From positions 62,001 to 126,000 of the forward strand of contig JASANC010003846.1 of the NCBI GenBank assembly GCA_030248135.1: DNA of 64,000 nt. Direction: 5' to 3'. Below the pieces are notes generated by a model. That model searched no databases. It saw only the letters and a program-made list of their open reading frames with translations, and was not told the DNA's origin. This DNA comes from Theristus sp. LFF4_11. Its lineage: Eukaryota > Nematoda > Chromadorea > Monhysterida > Xyalidae. Positions 11,001 to 23,300 of the stretch are shown here, in pieces (positions within the stretch are counted from its first letter, which is position 1; each line of letters opens with the position of its first letter). The position numbers were made by a program, and so were the translations under genes.

Positions 11001-14000
11001 TTTGCAATCGTAGATGCTGTAACGGTCAGTGAAACACACCACGATCCGCCGAGCGACGAGTCCGGCATCAACAGTCCCAAGAATCTCGCACAGGAGGCCG
11101 TTTTTGTCAATCAGAACTTTCGCAATCAAGTGCTGCGAAGAGTCAGTGCAGCGACCCACTTCCTATTTGACTGTTCTGAAATGAAAAGTTTGAATGTTTC
11201 TGCAAAATATTCAGAACGTGACCGATGAGAAATACATGTTCGATCATGCGACAGTGCCATTTGATGAAACGGACGGGCAAGACGAGCAAGAAGACAACAA
11301 AACAACGGTCGCTTACAAGTGCGTTGTGTCGACGTTGACATTCACTCAAATTCTTATAATTCCAGAAATGTGCCCGAGAGTTTTCGTATAAGCTCACAGA
11401 TAGCTACAAATAAACCTTTTTTGCGAATATTTAGATACCGTAAATTTCAACTCGGGGACTCGGTGACTCTGGTGGTGCGCACCGAACACGACGGGGTGCT
11501 CGCTGGGCCGAACAATGAGACGCAGTTCGTCACCATAAAGGCGTTCAACGAATACGATTCATCTCGAGTGGGCTAAAAAATTGAATAACAAGAAAACATG
11601 TTTTTACAATGAAAGCAACCGTCAACTAAAAGTGACCATTGACGCCCTCCTCAGGGCCCCGGCTACATCGATTGGCGATCGAAACTGGACGCGCAGAAAG
11701 GAGCCGTCACGGCGACCGAACTGAAAAACAACAGTTACAAATTGGCAAAGTGGAATGTGCAAGCGATGTTGGCCGGATCGGATGTCATCAAATTCGGGTG
11801 AGTTGTAAACGAAATGATGCAGTGAATGGAAACGTTGTGCATGTTATGCATCAGTGTGTGTTAAGATTAGGGTTGGCAAAATACTCTTTTTAAATCATGG
11901 GAAAACCGGTCTTTCAAAAAAAACCAAAACCAAAAGTTTGAAGCCCACATTTTCTAACCACCAACTGTAAACTTGAACCAGGGCTTGTGAAAAAATCAAC
12001 CAACTTGCAGAATGGTTCTCTGCATTTCGGCCTTGGCAACTTCGTATGCAGAAGGGTGGCCTCAGCAGTGATGTGCCCTCCTGAACCACTTGAATACAAA
12101 ACTTGAGCACAAACTTAATCGTGGAAAATACAATCAACAAACTGAATAAATAAAGCTTATAAAATAGACCTTATAGTCGACCTTTTTGAATTGTCCCTGT
12201 TGTTCAGAATCCATTTTTCGTTTCTGTGCCGATCCAACGAGATCAATGTGCAACAGTTGTCTTGGTCTTTGAGCTTGGAAACCTGCTCGGCTTCATCTGG
12301 TCCAATGTGCTCGAATGCTCATTCTCCAATGAACAAATTAATTAATGCAACTAAACAAACAAATCAAATACAACCAAAATAGAACAATAGTGATTCATGA
12401 GTGTTTCGAAATTGGCTGCAGACACTCAACGTGCAGGTATTCTCATCAGTGCACCCCCTGCACGCTCTAAACTTATTCATGTGAATATTTGAATCTGCGT
12501 AGATAAGCTTATTGGCGTAGAAAGGGAAGTATTTTTTTAAAGTATTTTTTAAGTTTTTTTTTCTTATGTTTTGATTGAGCATCTGTCTTGATTGATGGTA
12601 ATGGAGAAGTCAAGAAAATTGCAAATATTTCTAAAACTGGTAGATTCCAGAGTGAGTTCTGATAGATAAACCGCTTCAGAAGTTTGTAAAAAGTCTTTGT
12701 TGTTAATGAACAAAACCTCATCAACATACCGAAAGGTATTTTTTAGTATTCTTTTCTACCTTTGAAAGCTGATCTTTCAAACAAACAAAACAAGCTTTTT
12801 TCTAATCTGATTCCGGCGCTAGACAATGAATGCATCGAAAAACGTAGTTTTTCCCCGATGATTGCTCAGTTTTGACAAACTGATTTCGAATAATGTGTTG
12901 TTTTATTTTTGGCATGACTTACGGTTGGTAAAAAACAGTTTTATAGGGCCAGGAAAAACTGAGGCCAGAAGTTAGCCCCCTCCAATTAAAAATCAAAAAT
13001 ACAGTCGAAATTAGCAGCTGAAGTTTCACGAAAAATAAATCTGATATATAATATTTCACAAATCCAGTTTCACACAGCTCATTTTTCAGTTTTCAGTTTT
13101 GCTGCATGTAAGTTTGCAATATCACCCACCTATAGTTGTGTTTTGAACTATAGCTATAGCTAAAAAAACTATAGCAAACCTACGGTTTTGAACTACCGAA
13201 AGTTCGAAAAAAATGAAGGTAAAACCGGTTTTACGCCAACCCTAGCATGGCTGCGCTTCAAATCTCAGATTAGGAACGGAACCGACAAGAGCCGATTGAG
13301 CCGCACCGCACTGCCACATGCGAACTGTGGCACAGAGGAGAAAATCGGACAAAAAAAGAAAATTGGGCAGCACAAACACAATAATTTAAAAACAAAAGAA
13401 GAACGGCACGGGCACGCATGACATTGCACATGCCTCTTTGTCTCAGACCGATTTTTAAACGTTTTGGTTTGTGTTGTGTCCACAAGAAACGTGTGAAAAG
13501 ATGATATGAAAGGCTCACAATCCTAATTTAAAAACTCGAAAAACCCGGCTTTTTCCGTTTTTATCAAGGCACCAATTTTTGTTCTGGGAAAAACGTGTTT
13601 TTCAAACATAAACATGTTTTTTTCTCGAAAAAATAGCGGTTTTTCCATGCCAACCGTAGTTCTGATCAGGATTTTTTGCAGAAAAACATCGGTTTTTTGC
13701 AGAAATTTTTTAGCAGATTTCTGCAAATTGCAGAAACAGATTTGCATGCAAACTTTGGTTCTGCAACATTCATTTTGGTACTTGGCGCTTGAATGAGGTT
13801 TCACATCAACATGGAAGACATTTCAAATAGTTTTTTTTTGTCGTAAATAGTTTTTTCGGCGGTTGCTATAGCGCAATGATTGGCGTTTTGTTTTGCCTTC
13901 GCAAATAAAATCGGAGTATTTCGAATTCGAAAAGTAAAACAGAATCATATCAAATCGAATTATGGTTTGCTGTTAGGCTTTCTGTTTGGAATTAGAATGA

Positions 14001-15624
14001 AGTGATGGTGATCCTGATCCATCATCCACACGATAGAAGATGCAAAAAACAAAAAAAAAGTGCGGAGGTGCGCAAGTCTCGAGCTTGTCGAGATTCTCAG
14101 CAACCGATTCGAAGACGCGCACAGCGTTCTTAAGGCTGCCAAAATATTTCTACCGTCTGAGATGCATGGGTCTGAACAGCTACTGGCGTACGGCAATCGA
14201 TCTGCTGTATCTGCACCAGTTTTATTCATCAATTTTGCCGGACAAGGGCAGTATCGCTGACGAATTGAAACGACTCAAATGCGAGCGAATTCAATGCCCT
14301 GGTCCGAGTACAACTACAGGCAAGCATGCAGTATCTGGGGATGAAAACAAAGAAGCGATGCAAAATCAAACCGAACAAAGTGAACTGCAACTTTGAGGAC
14401 GTCGAACCGACCGAAGCCATCGCTTTGATTGAAGAATTTGAGCAATGAGGAGTTTCATTTGATGATCATTAATGTGTTGTTAAGTGTAGTTTGAATCGAA
14501 TGATTGGTGATTTGGTTGTTTGGCAATCTGGTTTGGTATGATGTTCCTTTTATTTTTTCTGAATCTTTGAAAAATTCTGCAGTAAAACGATGCAATTGGC
14601 AATTGGAATTCTGAGCATCGTTAAGAAATGATGCTCAAAACAAAAAATGACATTAAACAAGCACAAAGCCCATTTTCGTCATGTTTTTGAAATTTGCAGA
14701 AACCAAATTTCATTTGCAGAAACCAAATTTCATTTGCAGATCTTTTTGCCAAATTTCTGCAAATTGCAAAACCGACTTTTTGAGAAAAAAGCCTAGGTTC
14801 TGATTTGTGATTGCAGATTCGTGTCCCGTTCGAACATGCGCGACTCGTCGAAACACGTGATCCTTGGCACACAGCAGTACACGCCCACCGAGTTCGCACA
14901 GAATATTGCGCTCGACCTCAACAATTGCTGGGGTCCGTTGCGCTTCTGTGATGGCTATTTAATTTTCTTTGTTCTCAACTGGGAATGTCCCAAAATAAAA
15001 CGTGTGCACCAGACCAGCCAACCGCTGGTGCACTGCGTCGCACAGTTGATTTGGACTTTTTGCTGCTCAGTGGCATTTGCAGTCTCCAGTTGGCGTTTTG
15101 ATTTTGCAATTAAGAACAATTTCGTAAAGCCCTTCAAGGAGATGTTTTGATTAAGATGGAAATTTTGTTTTAGAAGGAATTACTGAAAGAAGCGGATAAG
15201 AGACTCGTTTTTGCAACTCTTTTTCCGACGCTGGCACAAATCTGCCAAATTCAATTGTTTTCCAGGCATTCTTCGCTGTGTGATCGATCTGTGCCTGAAA
15301 CAAGAGAGCGGCAAATATTTGCTGATGAAGGAGGCTGGCAAGGTACTTTTTTATTTAACTTTAAAGCTCATTCTCAATTTTTTTTTCTTGGCGAGCAATG
15401 GTAACTCGTTTTTTGCAGAATGTGATGCGTCTGTACAAGCTGCCAGCTGGCACGTTTGAGTCTGACGATTCAGTTGGCGAAGAAGAAGATGAAGAGGACG
15501 AAAACGATAGTGCTGGTTGGTTGGGTGCTTTCAATGTGAACGTTGCGATTTGGAAATATTTTTTCTAATATGAACTTCATTTATTGTTGCAGACGATGAA
15601 GAAGATTCAAAAGCAGACCAATAG
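8058..15624 (+). CDS. EIF3D: Eukaryotic translation initiation factor 3 subunit D (15 exons)
   Basis: Coding exons: 8058-8250, 8316-8479, 8574-8671, 8744-8766, 9981-10131, 10267-10405, 10479-10641, 11014-11141, 11215-11318, 11435-11567, 11655-11797, 14817-14932, 15266-15342, 15419-15515, 15593-15624. They join in phase to 1761 nt (586 residues; vertebrate eIF3d is about 550). eIF3d is the cap-binding subunit of the cytoplasmic eIF3 complex. Diagnostic segments seen: N-terminal [19 protein letters not shown] and [98 protein letters not shown]. An Arg/Gly-rich stretch (exons 3-5) follows a basic QRERERK helix. The C-terminus is highly acidic, starting with FESDDS, resembling the CK2-target tail of the human protein. 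The third exon junction and several others use unusual but in-phase donors (gttcgt, gtcagt, gtccgt). The start is the first in-frame ATG before the conserved GWGP block. Confidence 0.95.
8839..9675. mobile_element. Long-TIR TA-flanked element in eIF3d intron 4
   Basis: Starts CAGAGTGGTCCAAAAGTAGT and ends with its reverse complement, with TA on both sides, as in Tc1/mariner relatives. Inverted arms extend roughly 230 bp (8839-9075 and 9440-9675). The central part contains a direct duplication of about 91-95 bp (9268-9357 and 9358-9450). No transposase frame is recognisable, so it is non-autonomous. Confidence 0.85.
9691..9932 (+). mobile_element. TGACGTCA-bearing MITE, copy 1
   Basis: A ~230 bp element whose ends share AACGTGTC...ACT.AAATGACGTCAT in inverted orientation. 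It carries two exact TGACGTCA palindromes at 9726-9733 and 9887-9894. A reverse-complement copy lies at 60885-61120. Here it sits in eIF3d intron 4, just upstream of exon 5. Confidence 0.75.
10825..10965 (+). repeat. Short interspersed repeat (three copies)
   Basis: The segment with GGGGACTCGGATCACTG...TTTTGAATTCTTGCATCATGC is related to 47670-47790 (same strand) and 39895-39965 (opposite strand). All are intronic. Origin unknown. Confidence 0.5.
11872..13245. mobile_element. Putative AGGGTTGGCAAAA-TIR element in eIF3d intron 11
   Basis: Left end AGGGTTGGCAAAATACTC followed by AAAACCGGT; right end AAAACCGGTTTTACGCCAACCCT. Related ends occur at 46012 (AGGGTTGGTAAAAAAACCGG) and 57765 (AGGGATGGAAAAACCCGGG). 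The interior is AT-rich with no coding frame. The extent is inferred from the two ends only. Confidence 0.45.
14055..14450 (+). pseudogene. Frameshifted protein-coding relic inside eIF3d intron 11
   Basis: Two consecutive open segments in different frames have strongly protein-like composition and GC-richer codons than the surrounding intron. The first, about 14098-14275, contains [27 protein letters not shown] and SIADELKRL; the second, about 14272-14449, contains [19 protein letters not shown] and [18 protein letters not shown] before TGA. They read as one ~115-residue C-terminal region broken by a frameshift, with no convincing intron at the break. The protein is not recognised. It is either a retrocopy or an old exon captured in this intron, or an exon of an unrelated nested gene. 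Confidence 0.45.
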
Positions 15625-17388
15625 ACAAAGAAACATTAGGTAGGAGGATTTCTTGTTATTTCCTACTTGGAGGTTGTCATTGATCATTGTCGATTTTGCT
15701 TGTTGGAGGATTCGTTTTTGATTTGTTACTTCCGGTTTTGTATTTGATCAATATTAGAACGATTTTGTTGTGACAATTCTATTCATTCAAAACTGAAAAA
15801 ACGTGTTGCATTTTGTTGTTTAACGTCAGACGGTTAAGTAATGTGTGGCTTTGATTCAGTTCTAAGTGTCCAAGCAAGAATAAAAGTTTCTTTTATTGTC
15901 ACGGGTTGAGGTTTGATTGTTGATCAAGGCTTGCTGTCGCTTGCTGCCACTATTACTGCTTTGGTTCTGTACATCTGTTGCTTTGCCGTATTCTGTCATT
16001 CGTTTTGCTGCAAATTCACTGGACGTGCTTTTGATCTAATGTTACAATCGCGGAGGCAGTTCCACGCGAGCAAGGCTATAAATTTGCTCCTTTGTTTGTT
16101 TGTGATTGTGCGACATTACTATTGTTGTTCCGGGGGGGGGGGGTGAGGCTGAGAAGATTTTTCGGCTCAGCTATTCCCAGCCAGCTATCTATCTGAAAAT
16201 TTTTGGCTTGGAAAAAAGTCAATTTTTGGCCAAAATTGACTGTTTTTGCTCGAATTTTCGTAAATTTCGCTACGCTTAGGCAAAATATGCGTTTATACTG
16301 AATTTCTGAAACATTGTAAAGCAAAATTCTGGGAGATTCCTGTTTCCTGTTAGAACATTCCGGGAGGTTTTTTGGTTTACACAGGTCAGTTAATTTTTTC
16401 AGTGGAATTTTCGACAATAGCAATTTTTGACACAAAAACAAAACTGAAAATAAAATTGCATTTTTCACTGCAAAACAATCAGTCTGCTACGGTGAAAAAT
16501 CAGAGTGGTAAATTGTGTGAATTAAAAAAACAATTTGTATTAGAAAAGATGAATTCGCATCTGTTCTGAGCAGAAACAACATTTTCAATTCAAATGCAAT
16601 TCGGCGTTCGGTATTTTCAAGTTACTATGTGCCGCGTATTGCTTTTTTATCCTTTTTGTGTTGTGAACACTCGGGTTGTCACCAAAGTTCATCATTTGGT
16701 ATTAGTCACAGCTAAGTCAACCGTTTGCATTCTACAACAGTTATCTATTTTTCATGTTTTCGAGATATTCTGCAGTGGTGAATGAAAGGAGAAACAAACA
16801 CTGTCTAAATTTTGTCAGAAAAACATCCCAAAGTATCCTAATAGTGTTCAAATTTTCAGCTCGAAACACATGAGCACAAGCTAGTAAAAGCATTTTAAAG
16901 TTGAAATCTTTTTGGCTCGTCCTGTGGAAATAGACTGCAGACAAAGAAGTCGTTTTGAAGAAACCCAGTCTGAGAGCACGAAGTAACATTTTATAGTGTT
17001 GCTTGCCATTCTGCACCGCAACTATTTTGTTTTGTTTTCTTTGTTTCCACATGTTTTTTTCGTTTGCATATATTTTTAATTGCACATTAGTATTACAATT
17101 ACAGTTACTAACGACGTCATAGTTTCCCGTGGGTTGCTTGTTTCTTCAATGAGCGCTCGTTGGTCGCAGTGATGTCAGCGCGCCACTGGCATTATGCACT
17201 GTTGTGTAGCCATTGGTTAACTCAAAGCATCACGCGTCTTTGTGGTCAATGTTTATCTACATTGCTAACAACTATGTTCGTTGTTTTTTATGGTTTTGTT
17301 TCGTTGCTTCCTTGCTTGGGTTTTTCATTATTTAACCGTGCAGTTCACCGATTTCTTTTGCCTGGCTTGTATTTTTACCTTTTTTCAG
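15625..17388. other. eIF3d 3' UTR and intergenic spacer
   Basis: Contains the probable eIF3d polyadenylation signal at 15879-15884. After it comes AT-rich DNA with a G-run at 16132-16143 that introduces a short copy of the GGCTCAGCTAT/CAGCTATCTATCT repeat word seen at 600-680 and 1200-1250. No gene recognised. Confidence 0.5.
15879..15884 (+). terminator. Polyadenylation signal of eIF3d
   Basis: AATAAA located 255 nt after the eIF3d stop codon, followed by a T-rich stretch (AAAGTTTCTTTTATTG). Confidence 0.6.
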
Positions 17389-20300
17389 ATGAACTCTGCG
17401 AAAGCCGTGTATTTCAACGTGCCAAACACAATCGGTAAAACTTGAAATGGTCACTTTCATGTTCAATCAAGAATGCATGATAATTCCAGCAAAAGGTCAC
17501 CTGGTCATTCAGATTATGTGCGACTGTGGCTTTTTGCAATGCAAGTTGTATTTGCTCACTCCGCTGACCATTGGCCGCATTTGCTTGTCGCTGCTTGTTG
17601 CAATGTTGTTCTCGATGGTTTGTTGGCACTCAAGTGTTTCTGCTTGCTTTGAACGTTGTTTGAAAAACGCGATTTCTCGAATTTTAGTGCTGGATGGCTA
17701 TGTCGCAAGAAGGCTTCAACAAACAACGGACTTTGGAGCCTGGGTATGTACAGTCTTCTCCATGATTAAAATTTCGGCGCTGGTGTGTGTTGCGATTCAC
17801 TTTTGCATTTTACAACTTGTCAATTTGCGTTTATGCAGCTTGACGTCAGTATTGACGTGTGTCAACGCACTCTTCTGTGGTCGGTGGCGTGCGTGCGTAC
17901 TACTTTTGTGGTCGGTGGCGATCTTTTTTTTTATTTTTAAGCAGTTTGTCGGGTGTAAGGCTCAGTGTTTTATTGTTTATTTGTGGTAGGTGCTGATGAT
18001 TTTGCCGATGATTGAATGGTCGACGTTTGTTTGCACTCATCAAAAAGGCAAACATTGGAAAGCCGCGATGACACTCGTCGACAGTGAGAATCCGAGCAGT
18101 CATCTTTCACTGCTCGTTGACGCCATCATGCGCAACGGTTGGTCATATTTTGCTGTCTGCAGTAGCGGCATAAAAGCACACACGTTTCTTTACTCACATT
18201 CCTGCGCGAACATTCCCCAGAATTGGACCATACCGAATTTCTCTGTATTTGTTTCTCTGTTTGACGAGCTGATTGGAGCCTGATACTGTTTTGATTATTT
18301 GGGCCTCGGATCTAGCTGGTCGATCTGCATATAAATTTACTCATGGTCGATCTGCATATACTCTTCCAAATTTTACGGCATCGTTTTTTAACGTAAAAAC
18401 TGGTCCAGAAATAAAAGAAGATGCATCAAAGAAAATCAAAGAGTTTGCTTTGTTACATGGTTTGAATGCCGCAAAAATTCTGGCAGACCTGTTATATTTT
18501 AGTTAGGTTTTTTAACCGTGGGCGTTTCCCGCAGCAAATTTTTTGCGCGCTCGGACCTTTGCCATTTTAATCGGATGCTAAATGGTTGTACAACACTTTA
18601 TGTGCTCATTGGGTAGTGTAATGCTGATTGGTTATTTGACTTCAGGGTTACAATTGACCTATCCTTAACAGCTCAGGCTATAAATTGAGCGCTTTTTTGT
18701 TTTCGGCATGAAAAACGCTTTTGTTTTCAGCATGAAAAACTGGTCTGGAAACATTTCAAAGGAAAATTGAAGACGAAGCTTGATAATGAGGTATTTGAGT
18801 TTTCAGTACTGGTTGAAAAAGTTTTGTGAAACTGCTTCTGCCGTAGCCGGTGTAGGCTTAGTAAAAAAATCCGGATTTTTTAAATTTAGAATTTTTTTTA
18901 CCAAAAGTTTGGAGTAGGGTTGTTAAACAAAAATCAAAATTTAAAAAAAGTGATTAAAAAAACAAAAATGCCGATTTTAAAAAAAATCGAAAAATTTTCC
19001 TCTACTATGCTTTGAAAACCTCAATTTTGGCACAATTTTTCGAAAATTTAACAAAATTTTTCTTTGATATTACCTCGTAAAACCGTCAGCAGTCCATTTT
19101 GGACCGTTTTACCGACTGATTTCAGGCTTCAACAACATCTGCGATGAAGTTTTTAAGCGTCCCAAAGGTTGGCTTACCATTTCCGATGCAGATAAGGTGA
19201 CGATTCGCCTCGCAATCTAAATTTGACCGTCTGAGGTGCTCCGTTTGCAAGCGTTACGTTGTCTGGTTGCTGTTTCGTGTACTGCCGTCGCGACACATCA
19301 TCAGAATTGATCGAATTTCGAGCCGGTATGTGTATTTTCACTTGGGCTGGGGACAATTAGTGACGTTATGGGGGTCAAAACACAAGAAGAGGTATGGTAA
19401 CGGTTTGGAAAAGGGGTAAATGAGGTCACCCAAACAAAATCTGGAAAGTTCCGCCATACGGGAGTCATACGGGAGGCGATTGCACATCAAATGTGGTTCT
19501 TCGAACTCCCTGGTTGATTTAGCACAACTTTGATTTTTGAAATTTAAAAATTAAAAAAAACAAAAATGACGATTTTTGTTTTTTTAACAACCCTAGTTTG
19601 GAGACCCCTCCTTACGTGCGCTGCACATCGCGCGTATCGGATGGGTTTTTCTGCAAAAGCACGCATAAGTTCTTGCGCATGCCGTCTCTAAAGAGCTCGT
19701 GCGAGCTCTTCAGAGCTCTCCACAAAATAACACGCAAGGTATGCTGTGACGCAGTAGCCTCTCTTTGCTGATTGGCTGAATCGGTGGAGAGAGATCGCGA
19801 GAGTTGGAGAGGGTTTGGCTGGTATTATTTGAGCCAGCTGTTGTTTTATTCTTCAATAGTTTGAGTTTAAAAAGTTATTGTTGCCAGTGAAACGGTCGGT
19901 AAATTGCACAATGATGATTGTTTCGGTTTCTGTTTCGGTTCAGATTTAGTTTTGTCGAATATAAAGTACCAGAAACTCAATGGAAGACTTGTTTTCGACA
20001 TATGCATATGCAGTTGCAAACAAACCACCAATGCACTTGTTTTTTTATGATGACAGCGATTTTGCAGTTGTATAGAACTTGAACACTGCTATTTCGCACA
20101 ATTTCTACAATCTTTTGAAGTTTCCCATGTTTTTACAACTTTGCTCTGATTTCTTTGCATTTATGAGGACGTTCAGTAAAATGTGTCGTTTTTAACAAGA
20201 AAAACGCTTGTAAACAAGTATTGACTTTGTACAATGAATTTCATTAGGGAACTAATGTGAAAAACACATAACCTTCTTCGAAATCGTCATAGACTCGCTA

Positions 20301-23300
20301 ATTCAGAAAATGCGCCAAATATTTGGCAGATAGAACCAGCTGGGAGCAAGAATAAAACTAGCGGAGAGCTCTCTCACGAGCTCTCCAACTCTCTCCATTG
20401 AAACAGTGCCAATTTTCCTGTCCCCCTCGGAGCACGCCTATCAAATACACAGGAAATGCTGTTGATATTTCACGAGCTCGCACGAGCTCTTTAGAGACGG
20501 CATGCGCAAGAACTTATGCGTGCCTGTATGCACATAAACAAATACTTTTGATTTTTGGAACACAGCGACAGCAATACACAGTGTCCACTGCAGCACACAA
20601 CAACAAAAATGACACCGTGTTATTTTTTCATACACACCATAATACGCATTGCTTTGAATGGCATGCGAAACATCAGTGGCAGGTGTGAACATTATGATAA
20701 CGTGTGTTTGGTTCATGACTGTTCACTTTTTTCGTCACAAATTCAGTATGGCAAGAATTCACACGCCACTGGAGTCGCTCCAATAGACAGTTTGCCAAAA
20801 ACAGCCACCGGCCTGGAATCACTTCCATTTCATTTCAGAAGCGATCAGTACGCAAGGTGAAGCACAAACAGTTTTGGCAGTGAGCAAATGAGCAAATTGT
20901 CAGGTTATTGAAACGTCAAAAGCAAAAATAAATAAAAAGGCACCACGTAAAACACCCATTGTATTGTTGTGTTCATAAAAAACAAAGCTGGCATGTGTTG
21001 GAGACAGACGCACTATAAAAGCACGCATATACCACCACACACACGCGCGCATGGGTGTTTCCAAACTTTTGGCAGCCACTGTATGTCTGGACGTATTGAA
21101 AACAGGCACCAGATTTCGCGATCACGTTGCTGGCAACGGACAGACGCAAGTTCACTAATACACGCACAACGACGAAGTTTCAGTTGTTTGGCCATGCATG
21201 AAGTTATTGGGCATCTGAAAAACGGCCCTGTGGTGTGGTATTGAGTAACAGCTCCGTCCCAATCGTTTAACGTTATATCGCACGACTCCATTGTGGACCC
21301 GAAAAACACACTAAAAAGACTACAAGATCTCCCCTACTACAAGGCCGACCGACTGAAAAACATGTTCTAAGTTGCAACACAGCAATTTATGATACGACAT
21401 TTCAATTCAGCCCGTCAGTCATTTCAACGCTAAAAATTGGCCCCAGAAGTTATCCAGATCGAAAAACATGGAGTACGACTAGGGTTAAAACTTTTTTTAT
21501 AATTTAAATTTTTTTAATCGGGATTTTTAATTAATTTTTTAATTAATTAAAAAAACGAATTTTTGGTACGAATACTTTTATCTCAAAATGCGTTTAAGAC
21601 ACTTTCCACAGAAAGTGACATTATGTTTTTTTGCCTGGAGTTTCGTGTGGACTTTGTTTTTGGCAGATTTTTTGGACAATTTCTATTTTCAGGTCAAAGA
21701 TCGTCGAGCAATGTCCAGACAGAAGCTTCTGCAGTTGGTTTGATAAGCTCGTTAATGGACTAAAAAGCAGTAAATTACCTTGTTTTTACGCATCAAATGT
21801 GAAGAAAACTGCTTGTCAACTCTTGATTGTTGCCGATTTGTCGTCTCGAAGAAGCGCGGCGTTTTCCATCAACAACAACGTGAACCGGTGCGTTTTCTAT
21901 CTGAAGTATTCAAGAATGTAATATGGAACACAGAAAAATCATTTGGAACGAGAACCACGACCTGGGTTTGAATCCACATGCTGGAAAAGGTAGGTCCAAA
22001 TTGACGTCGGAGGTTTAATTTTCATGAAAGTTTTTGTCAATTTTAAAGGCCAAAACAGCTTTATTTCTGAATATACAGTGGCGGCCAAAAGTGTTGGAAC
22101 GCTGCGCGCGTGCGTGCGTGTGAGCCGTGTATTGCGCGTGTGTTGCATCAGCCGTACAAACGCTATAATAGAATCCCATGCTAATTTTTTTAGTTTTTTA
22201 GACTACTGAGTGTAAAATACCGAACATTATAACACGCCTCCATTGCATATGACTGGCAGTAAAACTGATTCAAAATCATTGGCAAGAAAACTATTCTACG
22301 AAGTATTAGCGTTTTTTTTGTGTTTGAATTATCTAACAGACGTGTATTGCGTTCATGTTTCGGGTTCCAGTCAGGTTGTATTGTTATTCCGCTATATTTT
22401 CTTGCCAAATAATTTTGAAACAGTGTTACTGCCAAACGCAAACATGCGCGCAGCGTTCCAACACTTTTGGCCGCCACTGTAGGTTCTGAACGTGCAATAT
22501 TCAAACTCAGCGCGTTAGCGCGGTTCGAATGCACCTATTTTTGTCGACCATCAAATTTTCCTCCGGCATTTTATTTTTTTTTAATTAATTAAAAAAATTA
22601 AATTTAAAAATTGGGATTTTTACCTTTTTTGAGTCCTAATAAATGGCTAAATAATATAGGTAAGTACACAAGAAAGTTTGCGAGAAAAGTTGGTGTGAAC
22701 TTTTAAAAAATGCCAAAAGTACGGTCGAATTTTCAGAGCAAAGTAGAAAAAAAATTTCAAAGTTTTTGTTAAGTTTGAAAAAAAATCCGGATTAAAAAAC
22801 TAAAAAATTAAACAATTTTTTTCAAGCCCCCTAACCCTAAGCCGGTACCGGGGATACTTTTCGCGCTGGGCGTTTTTCTTCGCGGATTTTCTCACAGCCA
22901 CCTTTTTTATCCGCGAACATTTTACACTGTCGACCTCTCCCATTTCCTTTTTTGCGTGACGCGCTGATTGGTCAGTCATGCTAATTGGTTAATTAGCATT
23001 TTACATGCTGATTGGTTAGTCTTATGCTGATTGTCATTTGACCTCAGATTATAATTGACTAATCCTCATAAGCTAAGGATATAAATTGACCTTTCCAACA
23101 TTACGGCATCATTTTCAGCGTAAAAAACTGGTCTAGAAATGTTTCAATTAAACAATTGAAGTTCAGGCAAGGCGAAGAGGGGTTTTGGGTTTGCACCACA
23201 GGCATTTCCCGCAGCTTGAGTCTTTTCTGCGCATGGTCGGACTTTTCCCACAGAAGGGCTTTTTTGTTTGCCTGATTTGAGTTTGGCGCGCTGGTTGGTT

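Noticed and set aside
21950..21990. tRNA-like T-arm (GGGTTTGAATCCAC)
   Set aside because: No matching A-box, anticodon arm or acceptor stem around it.
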